From positions 1 through 25,334 of the IMG/VR virus record IMGVR_UViG_3300029268_000123: 25,334 nt of DNA; one strand, given 5' to 3'. The notes under the pieces are model-generated. The model ran no database searches. It saw only the letters and a list, made by a program, of their open reading frames with translations, and had not been told where the DNA came from. This document shows, in pieces, positions 7,490 to 14,131 of this stretch. The translations under genes and the position numbers were made by a program. The stretch is from a virus. Position 1 is the first letter of the stretch. Each line of letters starts with the position of its first letter.

Positions 7490-7569
7490 CCTTTTTTGAG
7501 CGTCTGGTGCGATGAGAACGATGAAAAACTACATTTTTACCGCCATTTACCGGATTTTGAAATTCTAAA

Positions 7570-9318
7570 TTATGATGGAGTGATTTGATTCGGGTACATC
7601 CCATTGCCTTCGTTGAACATCAAGGACATTGTGCTTACGCCTTCTCCGGGTTTAGTATCATCGACATACTTCCCTTGCTCTTGGAGTACAGCGTATCCAA
7701 TTGCCGAGGCCATAATCACATCATCGTGCTTTTTATCCATCGCTTCAGGACGGCCTTTTTGGTTTCTGATAAAAGTTAGCATCTCATTTAATAGTACCGC
7801 AGGGAATCCGTTCTCTTTCCTAAAGAATACCGCCTTGAGAGCCGCCAACGAGAATGGTCTAGTCGCCGCTGTGGTCTTCCAACCAAAAAACTTCGTCACC
7901 TTCTGGGTGATATCATCGAACACCTTCCGATAGTACAGATTGATGTAGCCCAGCTTCTCCAGTGCATCGTTGACCCAGAGCCCGTCCTTGTTCACCTCAA
8001 TCGCAAGCAGAGCCCAGTTGTAGAACTTCCCAAGCTTGTACGCCTCTCCCGCCAACTCATCCGGAGCAACTTGCGACCGGTAGACCGCCGCACAATCCTC
8101 GGTCTGGTGGTCAATCACATACAACACCTGTGCATCCCCGGAGGCCAAGCCTTCAGCCGTATCTCCTCCAATAATGTAGCGATGTCCCGGCTCTGGCTTT
8201 TTAAATACCTCCAAACTCCCAGCGGAATGTTCGTTGAAAATTACTTCCCCCTTATCATTATTCCCCAACTCACCTCTCGTCCCGGAAACAGTTTCATTCA
8301 ACAATCTCGCCACCTTCGCCGTTGAGAAATAAGTCTGTCCGGTAGACAGGAACGCCTCCTCGTGAGTCGTTGGAAATTCCTGCATCAATTTCTTAATCGC
8401 ATCCGGAGAATTCTTTCCACCGAACTGCAACCACTTCATATAATAGTATGTTATCTCCTTGTCGGTCAGGCTGTGCTCCTTCTGATACTCCGCCCAATCA
8501 ATCTCACACGCCTCCATCTTTGCGACCGGAATGTTTTCGTAAATCTTTTTCATTTCCATATCATCGTACTGCCAGTTGTAGAAGTGAGGCAGGAACTGCA
8601 CCTGTGATAGTAACGGAGTAATCTTTTCTCGAGACAACCAATTCTCGTTGAAGATTTCGTAGAATCTTCCCGCCATACCTTCCGCCGTACTTTCAATAAA
8701 TATAAATCCATCAAAAGGAACCGCCGGGAATGTTCCCGACTCAACCTCCTCCGCTCTTTTCGGAAACATCACGCACATCTTCGCAAATTCCGAAATGTGC
8801 ACATAGTGGTAAGTCCCCGACCGTCCAGATACGGAGACAGCAATACTAGAGGTGGAACCTTTCTCCGGTCCGTAATCAATCACCGACTGAATCTTTCGAG
8901 CGGAGTTGTGGTTAATTTTGAAATAAGCTCCCTTCACATCTTCAGCCATATTACGAACAGCAAAGTCAATCTTCTTGTCGAAAATCTGCGTGGCATCCTC
9001 AACCTTGTGAGCGATGATTATTCCTTCCTTATTATTATTAAAAAGAATCGAGTCCAAAAGGAAGAGGTCAATGAAAGTCGTGAAGCCCAACTGCCGACTC
9101 TTCAAGATACAGTGCCGATGGTACGGGTGGGGGATATTCAAATAATGGTCGAAGAAATGTTTCTGGGCTCGGTTCATCGAGAACACCTGCTTGTCTCCGT
9201 CCTTCGTAATAATCCAATACAAATTATTCAAACGCCACTCCTGATTTTTTATCAGGTCCAAATTTTGAGTTAGCAGTTCGACAATTCGTTCATTATGTTC
9301 CTTATATAAATTTGCCAT
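7570..9318 (-). CDS. terL: Terminase large subunit (ATPase-nuclease)
   Basis: 582 residues counted from the ATG at 9316-9318 (MANLYKEHNERIVELLTQ); an ATG directly before it or an upstream one at 9348 is possible but would extend the overlap with the preceding gene. ATPase: SRQLGFTT (residues 74-81, Walker A of the terminase type) and HISEFA (residues 174-179, Walker B with its Glu). RNase H-like nuclease: GGDTAEG (Asp 386), LAIEVN (Glu 441) and KHDDVIMA (Asp 532/533), so all three acidic metal ligands appear present. The enzyme packages DNA into the prohead through the portal and cuts the concatemer. It lies between terS and the portal gene. Confidence 0.95.
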   Translation of the reverse strand: MANLYKEHNERIVELLTQNLDLIKNQEWRLNNLYWIITKDGDKQVFSMNRAQKHFFDHYLNIPHPYHRHCILKSRQLGFTTFIDLFLLDSILFNNNKEGIIIAHKVEDATQIFDKKIDFAVRNMAEDVKGAYFKINHNSARKIQSVIDYGPEKGSTSSIAVSVSGRSGTYHYVHISEFAKMCVMFPKRAEEVESGTFPAVPFDGFIFIESTAEGMAGRFYEIFNENWLSREKITPLLSQVQFLPHFYNWQYDDMEMKKIYENIPVAKMEACEIDWAEYQKEHSLTDKEITYYYMKWLQFGGKNSPDAIKKLMQEFPTTHEEAFLSTGQTYFSTAKVARLLNETVSGTRGELGNNDKGEVIFNEHSAGSLEVFKKPEPGHRYIIGGDTAEGLASGDAQVLYVIDHQTEDCAAVYRSQVAPDELAGEAYKLGKFYNWALLAIEVNKDGLWVNDALEKLGYINLYYRKVFDDITQKVTKFFGWKTTAATRPFSLAALKAVFFRKENGFPAVLLNEMLTFIRNQKGRPEAMDKKHDDVIMASAIGYAVLQEQGKYVDDTKPGEGVSTMSLMFNEGNGMYPNQITPS

Positions 9319-9523
9319 CATCAACTTGGTTAAAAGTCTCCTCCGCAATCCGCAGAAGTTCCTCCTCCCTCTTCTGATAAAACCGCTGCATCTTCCGCAC
9401 CTCTTCCAACTGTTTGTAAATCAGGAACGGAGTCAACGGGTCCGGCCTTACACCCTGAAGAACCGTATCTCTCACTTGAAGCGGTAGCTTTGCAAACCTC
9501 CTATAAAATTCGTGGAGTTTCAT
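9302..9523 (-). CDS. Small coiled-coil protein between the terminase subunits (73 aa)
   Basis: A 73-residue protein (MKLHEFYRRFAKLPLQVRDTV), basic at the N-terminus and helical afterwards (YKQLEEVRKMQRFYQKREEELL). No family is recognised. It starts 2 bp after the terS stop and its end overlaps the start of terL by 17 bp, so it is tightly linked to packaging. A packaging accessory or terminase linker role is possible, but only from location. Confidence 0.75.
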   Translation of the reverse strand: MKLHEFYRRFAKLPLQVRDTVLQGVRPDPLTPFLIYKQLEEVRKMQRFYQKREEELLRIAEETFNQVDDGKFI

Positions 9524-9525
9524 AT

Positions 9526-10008
9526 TTAGAAATCGTTAGCGTCATCCTCCGTTTCATTGTCAACTGAATTGTTAACCACGGGAGCCTCGAGAATGTTTCC
9601 GGTATTCAGCGTCTGGTTTTCTATATGTTGCATCACCACGGTGCGGAGCTTGTTTCCTTTGGAATCATCCTCTCCTTTCTTTCTCGCCTCCGGATTAAAT
9701 TTCGACCATGCGTTTCCAATCGCATTAAGTGCTCCAACTAAATCCTTGTTTGAAAATCCATCGAACCCTCTCACCTTAAATTCATGCAGAGCCGCCAGTG
9801 CGACATTATTTGAATCAACAGCCAACTGGGCTATCGCCGAATGGAATCCGACTGTGTTTTCAATTTTACTTTTAATCGAGTTCGCAGCGTTCTCCGTATA
9901 TCCAACATCAAGGGCTATTTGTTTCTTACATTTTCCTTTACCACCAAAGAGTCGTTGAGCGTAAGCAAACTGTCTTGGGGTAGCTTCTCCTTTTCTAGTT
10001 CTAGGCAT
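9526..10008 (-). CDS. terS: Terminase small subunit
   Basis: 160 residues starting MPRTRKGEATPRQFAYAQRL. The N-terminal part (TPRQFAYAQRLFGGKGKCKKQIALDVGYTENAANSIKSKIE) is a helix-turn-helix of the type found at the N-terminus of small terminases, where it recognises the packaging site. The middle is helical (oligomerisation) and the end is acidic (NETEDDANDF), which commonly contacts the large subunit. It precedes terL by one small gene. The promoter at 10015-10042 places transcription start at or next to its ATG, suggesting a leaderless mRNA. Confidence 0.8.
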   Translation of the reverse strand: MPRTRKGEATPRQFAYAQRLFGGKGKCKKQIALDVGYTENAANSIKSKIENTVGFHSAIAQLAVDSNNVALAALHEFKVRGFDGFSNKDLVGALNAIGNAWSKFNPEARKKGEDDSKGNKLRTVVMQHIENQTLNTGNILEAPVVNNSVDNETEDDANDF

Positions 10009-10014
10009 TACTTA

Positions 10015-10042
10015 ATTATGAATAAATAAAGGGCTATGTCAA
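10015..10042 (-). promoter_or_regulatory. Strong sigma70-type promoter of terS, possibly leaderless
   Basis: Read on the minus strand: a perfect TTGACA (10037-10042), a 16-bp spacer and CATAAT (10015-10020). Only six bases separate the -10 from the terS ATG (10006-10008), so the expected transcription start coincides with the start codon. The -35 overlaps the stop codon of the RHH gene at 10039. Confidence 0.65.
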
Positions 10043-10353
10043 TTTTGAGAAGTGAATTCAGAGGTGTCTTTCGATTCCATTGCTAAAGTATTCGGATATT
10101 CCTGCTCCATTCCAGCTGGCAATTTTCCATCTTTCACCATTTGTTTTCTCCACTCCCAGTCCGCCAATCGTTCTTCTTCTGTCTGTTTTTCAACAGGAAC
10201 CTTTTCCACTTTTGGAACATCTTTAAATTCTTCACAGTAAGCAATTAGAGCGTGTTCGATAACCAACGACAGGCTCCAGCTATTTTGTTTAGCAACCTTC
10301 TCCAACTTTTCTCTTAAATTTTGGTCTAAATTAAAACTAAATAATTTCTTCAT
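10039..10353 (-). CDS. Ribbon-helix-helix regulator (104 aa)
   Basis: The N-terminal 43 residues (KKLFSFNLDQNLREKLEKV, then KQNSWSLSLVIEHALIAYCEEF) have the pattern of a ribbon-helix-helix DNA-binding domain: a beta strand with alternating F and N, a charged helix, a W/S turn, and a second hydrophobic helix. The rest is a charged tail that may be disordered (TEEERLADWEWRKQMVKDG). RHH proteins bind as dimers to inverted-repeat operators. The ACGGCACAA/TTGTGCCGT repeats lie about 220 bp upstream, beyond the second RHH gene. Its start overlaps the end of that gene by 17 bp. Confidence 0.75.
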   Translation of the reverse strand: MKKLFSFNLDQNLREKLEKVAKQNSWSLSLVIEHALIAYCEEFKDVPKVEKVPVEKQTEEERLADWEWRKQMVKDGKLPAGMEQEYPNTLAMESKDTSEFTSQN

Positions 10354-10498
10354 TTTTTTTATTTAAATATTTTCTTAATATACTCCGGACTAAGGCACTG
10401 ATATTTGTATATTCCTTTTTTGACTGTGCTAGAAGCAAATCTCTAAGCTCCTCTGTCACAACCAAGTGTAAATAAACCTTCTTTTTATAATAAGACAT
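10337..10498 (-). CDS. Small ribbon-helix-helix regulator (53 aa)
   Basis: The start is chosen at the ATG at 10496-10498 (MSYYKKKVYLHLVVTEELRD), because the upstream extension is a shadow of the intergenic repeats. The 53 residues are one complete RHH unit: strand KKVYLHLVV, helix TEELRDLLLAQSKKEY, turn TNIS, second helix ALVRSILRKYL. This is the length and layout of Arc/CopG-type repressors. It is the first gene of the leftward module and lies next to the operator array (10570-10862), so it is the best candidate for the protein that binds it. This pairing is inferred. Confidence 0.75.
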   Translation of the reverse strand: MSYYKKKVYLHLVVTEELRDLLLAQSKKEYTNISALVRSILRKYLNKKNEEII

Positions 10499-10519
10499 AC
10501 ATTTTATGTTGCTAGTAAT

Positions 10520-10548
10520 AACATAACAGTAACATAAGATGTTGTTAA
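10520..10548 (-). promoter_or_regulatory. Candidate leftward promoter of the RHH genes
   Basis: Read on the minus strand: TTAACA (10543-10548), a 17-bp spacer and TATGTT (10520-10525). The -10 falls in a direct repeat (TTATGTTACTG then TTATGTTATTAC). Just upstream lies the first operator pair (10570-10597). The match is moderate. Confidence 0.4.
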
Positions 10549-10675
10549 AATGAAGTGGATAACCTAAAAACGGCACAACCCCAAATACTTGTGCCGTGGA
10601 TTTTAACCTTATTCTTGAACCTACAATCACTAAAACGGCACAACGGCACAAGTTTCAGGAAACCCCATAGGGCGG

Positions 10676-10708
10676 TATATATGTATGTACTGGATATATA
10701 CATATATA
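10676..10708. repeat. AT-rich inverted repeat
   Basis: TATATATGTAT (10676-10686) and ATACATATATA (10698-10708) are exact reverse complements with an 11-bp loop. The stretch is nearly pure A/T and alternating, so it should melt easily. This would suit a duplex-unwinding element or promoter region. No function is proven. Confidence 0.7.
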
Positions 10709-10737
10709 TTACCCTTACTGACTCTTTGAAAAAATAG

Positions 10738-10803
10738 ATAGTTATGCCGTAAAATATGTCAAGTATGGCTAAGAATAAGGTTTTTGTAACACGGCATAAC
10801 TAT
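10738..10803. repeat. 13-bp inverted repeat, variant of the operator
   Basis: ATAGTTATGCCGT (10738-10750) and ACGGCATAACTAT (10791-10803) are exact reverse complements separated by 40 bp. The half-site differs from TTGTGCCGT at the third base (TTATGCCGT) and carries extra flanking identity. The spacing is about four helical turns between inner edges, which allows looped or cooperative binding. Confidence 0.85.
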
Positions 10804-10939
10804 TTCTTGTGCCGTCTTGTGCCGTGGAGTTGTTGTGGTTAAGCCATATAATCACGGCACAAGTATTATAACACGAAGGGGAGGTGGGTTAGTTCGCTTT
10901 GCTCACAGTCTAAATAAAATTTGTCCAACCACCCTTTTC

Positions 10940-10970
10940 AAAAAAATAGACCCGGGGGGGGCTTTTTTTT
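10940..10970. terminator. Possible bidirectional terminator
   Basis: An A-run, then CCC, eight G, C, then eight T give an imperfect hairpin with a T-run on both strands. The stem has a bulge and the G-run is atypical, so this is only a weak candidate. If real, it would insulate the two modules. Confidence 0.25.
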
Positions 10971-11079
10971 ATCAGAAGTTTAAGTTGGTGAGATAGAATA
11001 AAAATAAAACGGAGAAAAGAGGATTGGGTAAATTTTCTTGGTTCGCTGGAAGGTAGGGGACCCATTTTATAAAATAGAT

Positions 11080-11100
11080 GGGGGGGTATGGGCAAAGGGG
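11080..11100 (+). other. G-quadruplex-type motif
   Basis: Seven G (11080-11086), TAT, GGG (11090-11092), CAAA, GGGG (11097-11100). The seven-G run can supply two G-triplets, giving four runs with loops of 1, 3 and 4 nt. A palindrome ATTTTATAAAAT lies just before it at 11064-11075. Confidence 0.6.
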
Positions 11101-11201
11101 TCACCCCCTCGCCCGTCCACGCCAAACCTTTTCGCAATCACCATATAATTATTATATTGTCAAACATTTAAAGCTATCAATAGACAGGCATACTATATTG
11201 A

Positions 11202-11513
11202 CCGACACCGCCTAGACACCGCTTAGGCTGATACATACATCATCTTTTATTTTTGCGTGCGTTGTGGGGCATTGTAGAGGCTTGAAAAGTTTTGAGAATT
11301 AAAAAATAAAATCCCTCCCGCCCTATGATGTATCCCCAGCATACCCGCCCTAGTCATAGCCCTTCATTTTTAAAAGATATCCACAGTTTACCGCTATCAA
11401 TAACGCTATTTTTTGACCCGCTAAAATACTCTTATTTATAGCCGTATATCCGACACCGCTTTATATATTATACAATGTTTTAGAGCTTGTGCATAGTGTA
11501 CACCGACACCGCT
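11202..11513. repeat. CCGACACCGC repeat family (second regulon motif)
   Basis: Copies: CCGACACCGC at 11202-11211, 11450-11459 and 11503-11512; AGACACCGC at 11214-11222, which sits inside the inverted repeat GCCTA (11210-11214) / TAGGC (11224-11228). The reverse complement recurs at 16681-16690 next to a TATAAT box, and as GACACCG-TTGT-CGGTGTC at 23411-23428 over a promoter. A shared regulator for the early module is inferred. Confidence 0.7.
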
Positions 11514-11514
11514 A

Positions 11515-11534
11515 TCTGATATTATCTTATCAGA
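11515..11534 (+). repeat. Short inverted repeat before the first early gene
   Basis: TCTGATA (11515-11521) and TATCAGA (11528-11534) are exact reverse complements around a 6-nt loop. It lies directly after a CCGACACCGC copy and 72 bp upstream of the first rightward gene. There is no T-run, so an operator or 5'-leader hairpin is more likely than a terminator. Confidence 0.5.
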
Positions 11535-11605
11535 CACAACGCAGGATTTGCACCGCCGAACGGTAGCAAACATTTAAAAATAAAATTGCGTAGTGTTGAA
11601 ATGTT

Positions 11606-11782
11606 ATGACTAGAAAAGATTATGTTTTTATCGCAGAGACGATAAAAAGCCAGTTGGTGAATGAGGGCGGGGACTTTGAGACATTGCGGGGATTAGCTTT
11701 GCAATTTGCAGGTCGCTTGTCTGCTATCAATGCGAGATTTGACCAACGCCGATTTTTAGAAGCTTGCGGGGTAAATAAATAA
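11606..11782 (+). CDS. Conserved small phage protein (58 aa, MTRKDY family)
   Basis: A 58-residue protein: MTRKDYVFIAETIKSQLVNE, then FAGRLSAINARFDQRRFLEACGV. The pairing of MTRKDY at the start with FDRxRFLxACGV at the end is a very common arrangement in small early proteins of many unrelated tailed phages. Function is unknown. It is the first gene of the rightward early run. There is no Shine-Dalgarno. The neighbouring ATG at 11601 is out of frame and stops at once. Confidence 0.85.
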   Translation: MTRKDYVFIAETIKSQLVNEGGDFETLRGLALQFAGRLSAINARFDQRRFLEACGVNK

Positions 11783-11783
11783 T

Positions 11784-11891
11784 ATGCGACTAACTACCAA
11801 AAAATGGATAGGTGGTTTTATAGTGGGGACGCTTGCGGGCGGGTTGGGAATGTATATAGCAATGGCGAATTTTATCATCAATAACTTTTAA
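11784..11891 (+). CDS. Single-pass membrane microprotein (35 aa)
   Basis: MRLTTKKWIGGFIVGTLAGG continues into LGMYIAMANFIINNF. A positively charged N-terminus is followed by a Gly-rich hydrophobic stretch of about 25 residues, one predicted membrane segment with the N-terminus inside. It starts 1 bp after the preceding stop. No family is recognised; size and frame fit a real phage microprotein, but a membrane role is only inferred. Confidence 0.6.
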   Translation: MRLTTKKWIGGFIVGTLAGGLGMYIAMANFIINNF

Positions 11892-11895
11892 AAAT

Positions 11896-12162
11896 ATGAC
11901 ATATCAAAATATCGTAGATGATTTGCCGATTGGTGAATTGATAAACACAGAGAAAAGCCCGTTTTGGTACAAGGCGGGCAAGTATCCAAATTTGACCAAG
12001 TTTGGCGACAGATACCAACACGAAAAAGGAAAGACGGGCGATAGGTTTTTAGACGGCAACAACGGCGACAGTTGGAAAGTTTTAGCAATCAATACCGAAT
12101 ATCACAGGGCGATAGTTGAAAACTTATCACAAGGCGGGCGGAAGTTTGTATTTTGGGATTAA
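11896..12162 (+). CDS. Hypothetical early protein (88 aa)
   Basis: An 88-residue protein starting MTYQNIVDDLPIGELINTEK. It has a central stretch with aromatic and basic residues (FWYKAGKYPNLTKFGDRYQ) and a beta-like end (WKVLAINTEYHRAIVENLSQ). No cysteines, membrane segment or catalytic motif are seen. It starts 4 bp after the stop of the membrane microprotein with an A-rich leader, and is followed by a purine-rich stretch before the next gene. Function unknown. Confidence 0.75.
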   Translation: MTYQNIVDDLPIGELINTEKSPFWYKAGKYPNLTKFGDRYQHEKGKTGDRFLDGNNGDSWKVLAINTEYHRAIVENLSQGGRKFVFWD

Positions 12163-12191
12163 AAAAAATAAAAAAAATAATAAAAATTAAA

Positions 12192-12530
12192 ATGAAAAAA
12201 CTATCAGAGATAAAAGCAGAGGATTTGACTATTAAAGCCCGTGTACTTGCTGACGCTGACGGCGAGGTGGACTATATAAGAGAAGTAGCCGAACACGGGT
12301 GCAGTGGTGGAAGTTGTAGCGGGTTGATTTATTACAGCGACACGCACGCCTTTTATAATGAGTATGCAAGCGAGATTGACGACATTTTGCAGGATATTAA
12401 AGACCAGACAGGCGAGAGCATACTAGCCACGGCGGAAACGCACGGCGACTTGCGGAATTATCTTGCTTGGTTGGCTTATGAATATACCGCCCAAGAAATA
12501 ATGAGAGAATTAGACCCCGAGAATTATTAA
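12192..12530 (+). CDS. Conserved phage protein of unknown function (112 aa)
   Basis: The start is set at the ATG at 12192 (MKKLSEIKAEDLTIKARVLA). An upstream GTG-like reading from 12153 would add a lysine-rich artefact. The stretch HGCSGGSCSGLIYYSDTHAFYNEY, with a downstream GDLRNYLAWLAYEYTAQEIM, is a widespread phage pattern (I recall it as a DUF7222-type domain, not verified here). The His-Gly-Cys and Cys-Ser-Gly residues might bind a metal or form an active site, but no function is established. Acidic overall and cytoplasmic. Confidence 0.8.
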   Translation: MKKLSEIKAEDLTIKARVLADADGEVDYIREVAEHGCSGGSCSGLIYYSDTHAFYNEYASEIDDILQDIKDQTGESILATAETHGDLRNYLAWLAYEYTAQEIMRELDPENY

Positions 12531-12546
12531 AAAATAAAAAAAGACA

Positions 12547-12723
12547 ATGAACAATAAAAATTGGCTGGCCGTATTTTTTGAGTACGGCCGAGAAGCAAAA
12601 GAAGCAGGATTGCCCGAGGATTATATAAGAGCCGTAATGCACGAAGCAACGGCGAAAGACCGAAGACACTTTGACCAAGTTATGTGGGTTGAATTTTACA
12701 AGGTGCGAATGATTAAAAATTAA
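12547..12723 (+). CDS. Hypothetical small protein (58 aa)
   Basis: MNNKNWLAVFFEYGREAKEA, then GLPEDYIRAVMHEATAKDRR, then HFDQVMWVEFYKVRMIKN. It looks like one compact helical domain with many charged residues and conserved-looking aromatics. No family is recognised. It starts 16 bp after the preceding stop behind an A-rich leader and is followed 19 bp later by the next gene. Confidence 0.7.
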   Translation: MNNKNWLAVFFEYGREAKEAGLPEDYIRAVMHEATAKDRRHFDQVMWVEFYKVRMIKN

Positions 12724-12742
12724 AAGCTTAACAAATACAACA

Positions 12743-13330
12743 ATGAAAACATACAAAAAAGAGATTGAAAGCCCACGCCTAGTGATTAGATATGACAGCG
12801 ATATTGAAAGCCCAAGAGAGTGGAACAATGTCGGGTATCTTATCACGAAAGACAGCCGACAATATAGCCCAGATAAAAACCCGCATATTGAGGGGATTGT
12901 AAACACCACGGGCGATATTGCCGAGAACCAAGAAGACCATATCCGACTTATTACCGAAGTGTTAAACAATGAGGGCGAAGAGGTGGTTAAAATTTTCCCA
13001 GTGGTTAAGTATGAACACGGCGGGATATCTTATAAAATTGGAACGACACACGGCTTTGACTATTCTAACAACGGCTTTTATATTATTACCAAAAAGAGCT
13101 TGCAGGATTTTGGGATTGGAGTTGATGAGAACGACTTAGAAAAGCAGGTGAACGCCGAGATTGATTTGTACAATCGTTATATTAACGGGGAGGTTTATTG
13201 TTGGGAATTATTTGACGAGAACGGCGAGAGCGAAGGCACGCACGGCGGGTATTATTCTCTTGAGGATATAAAAGCCGAGTTGCCCGCCGAGTGGAAAGAC
13301 GAAGACTTGCGGGACTATCTGAAAGACTAG
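12743..13330 (+). CDS. Conserved phage protein (195 aa)
   Basis: The N-terminal SPRLVIRYDSDIESPREWNN, the central KIFPVVKYEHGGISYKIG, then NNGFYIITKKSLQDFGI and INGEVYCWELFDENGE match the arrangement of a widespread phage family (DxDxESPREWDNLG..., IYPVYLYDHSG..., GYIYVSKE..., YLTGDVYGFRL). Its biochemical function is not known to me. The protein is acidic, has no membrane segment and is the largest gene in this run of small early genes. Confidence 0.8.
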   Translation: MKTYKKEIESPRLVIRYDSDIESPREWNNVGYLITKDSRQYSPDKNPHIEGIVNTTGDIAENQEDHIRLITEVLNNEGEEVVKIFPVVKYEHGGISYKIGTTHGFDYSNNGFYIITKKSLQDFGIGVDENDLEKQVNAEIDLYNRYINGEVYCWELFDENGESEGTHGGYYSLEDIKAELPAEWKDEDLRDYLKD

Positions 13331-13332
13331 CT

Positions 13333-13740
13333 ATGAAAAAATTAAAATGTTTAATTTGCGGGAAAGAGTTTAAGCATTTAGGAAGCCATATTTGGCACGG
13401 GCATAAAATACTAGCGAAAGAGTACAAAGAAGAATTTGGCTTGCCGTACAATATGGCTTTGATATCCGATGAGATAAAACTAAAGAAGCAAGACGCATTT
13501 GAGCAAGACCGAGAACGCTATGTTGCGAACTTGAAAAAGGCGGGGAAAAAGTACCAGTTTGTCAAAGGACAATCAGGACAACACAGAACAAGCGAACACG
13601 AGCGGAAAGCCGTACTGGAACGAATAGAGAACTACAACGCCCGCCGAAAGCCCGAACAATGCCCTGTATGCAAAATGATATTTGACCATTTGGACAGTCA
13701 TTTGGCGAACAAACATAAATTATTAAGAATTAAAAGTTAA
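13333..13740 (+). CDS. Ros/MucR-like zinc-finger protein (135 aa)
   Basis: The start is set at the ATG at 13333 (MKKLKCLICGKEFKHLGSHI). Residues 6-24 form CLICGKEFKHLGSHIWHGH, with zinc ligands Cys6, Cys9 and His19/His24, followed by KILAKEYKEEFGLP. This is the diagnostic layout of Ros/MucR-type regulators. A second finger, CPVCKMIFDHLDSHLANKH, lies near the C-terminus. Such proteins bind DNA as transcriptional regulators in some bacteria; in phages the target is usually unknown. An in-frame upstream reading overlaps the preceding gene and is not used. It could regulate the early operon or act on host promoters. Confidence 0.8.
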   Translation: MKKLKCLICGKEFKHLGSHIWHGHKILAKEYKEEFGLPYNMALISDEIKLKKQDAFEQDRERYVANLKKAGKKYQFVKGQSGQHRTSEHERKAVLERIENYNARRKPEQCPVCKMIFDHLDSHLANKHKLLRIKS

Positions 13741-13780
13741 GGTCGGAAAGTTTAATAAGCGATAATCATATTAAAACAAA

Positions 13781-13960
13781 ATGGAAAAACAAGTACCAAA
13801 AAACGAGGACGAAGCCCGACAATATGCTATTGATTGGCAGAATTGGGCGGGAGAGCAGAGTTTATCTTATGGTGAGCTTGCCGAATGGGCGAGCGAGTTT
13901 GAAAAGATTGGAGAGGAATTTAATTTAACAGAAGAGTTTAAAGAAAATGGAATTATATGA
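13781..13960 (+). CDS. Conserved small phage protein (59 aa)
   Basis: MEKQVPKNEDEARQYAIDWQ, then NWAGEQSLSYGELAEWASEF and a short acidic tail. The segment EARQxAIDWQNWxxEQSLSYGELAEW is frequent in small early proteins of many phages. It has no known function. Acidic, helical and cytoplasmic. Its TGA overlaps the next ATG (13957-13960), so the two are probably translationally coupled. Confidence 0.8.
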   Translation: MEKQVPKNEDEARQYAIDWQNWAGEQSLSYGELAEWASEFEKIGEEFNLTEEFKENGII

Positions 13961-14130
13961 AACCAGAAATTGAACGAGGTATGGCGAGTATGCTTGTTGA
14001 GCTAGTGGACGGCAATATCACAGTCAAACACGGAGATGACGGGACTGTTTTGCTAGAGAAAAAGAATGTTGAAGACGGGAGTTGGGATAGGATTTGGGAA
14101 TTATTAAGAAATTTAAGAACAGTTGAATAA
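13957..14130 (+). CDS. Hypothetical small protein (57 aa)
   Basis: MKPEIERGMASMLVELVDGN, then ITVKHGDDGTVLLEKKNVED and a helix GSWDRIWELLRNLRTVE. It begins inside the stop of the preceding gene (ATGA) and ends 1 bp before the next start. The profile is a short beta hairpin and one amphipathic helix; no family is recognised. Confidence 0.7.
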   Translation: MKPEIERGMASMLVELVDGNITVKHGDDGTVLLEKKNVEDGSWDRIWELLRNLRTVE

Positions 14131-14131
14131 T

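Larger units (their letters stand above)
10570..10862. repeat. ACGGCACAA / TTGTGCCGT operator array (7 exact copies)
   Basis: Forward ACGGCACAA: 10570-10578, 10635-10643, 10643-10651 and 10854-10862. Inverted TTGTGCCGT: 10589-10597, 10807-10815 and 10817-10825. The first forward and first inverted copies form a 9-bp inverted repeat with a 10-bp spacer. The copies at 10635/10643 and 10807/10817 are close tandems of 8 and 10 bp. The layout resembles operators for a small dimeric repressor such as the adjacent RHH proteins, or replication iterons. Confidence 0.85.
10499..11605. other. Gene-free control region between the two modules
   Basis: These 1.1 kb separate the leftward and rightward modules, and no gene is supported in them. 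They contain the ACGGCACAA operator array, the 13-bp inverted repeat, AT-rich palindromes (10676-10708; ATTTTATAAAAT at 11064-11075), G-runs with a G-quadruplex motif (11080-11100), a second repeat family (CCGACACCGC), and small direct repeats: CAAACATTTAAA at 11161-11172 and 11567-11578, GCTATCAATA at 11173-11182 and 11393-11402, CCCGCCCTA at 11317-11325 and 11344-11352. ATATCCACA (11377-11385) differs from a DnaA box by one base. A regulatory switch, a replication origin, or both, would fit. Confidence 0.75.

Noticed and set aside
7404-7604. Minus-strand 66-aa frame between terL and the portal gene
   Set aside because: It overlaps the terL end, is basic and low in structure, and the gap is better explained by a promoter and a hairpin. 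A 26-aa frame in the same gap is too small to claim.
10910-11137. Minus-strand 75-aa frame in the control region
   Set aside because: It crosses the G-runs and possible terminator, has an odd composition and no leader; probably chance.
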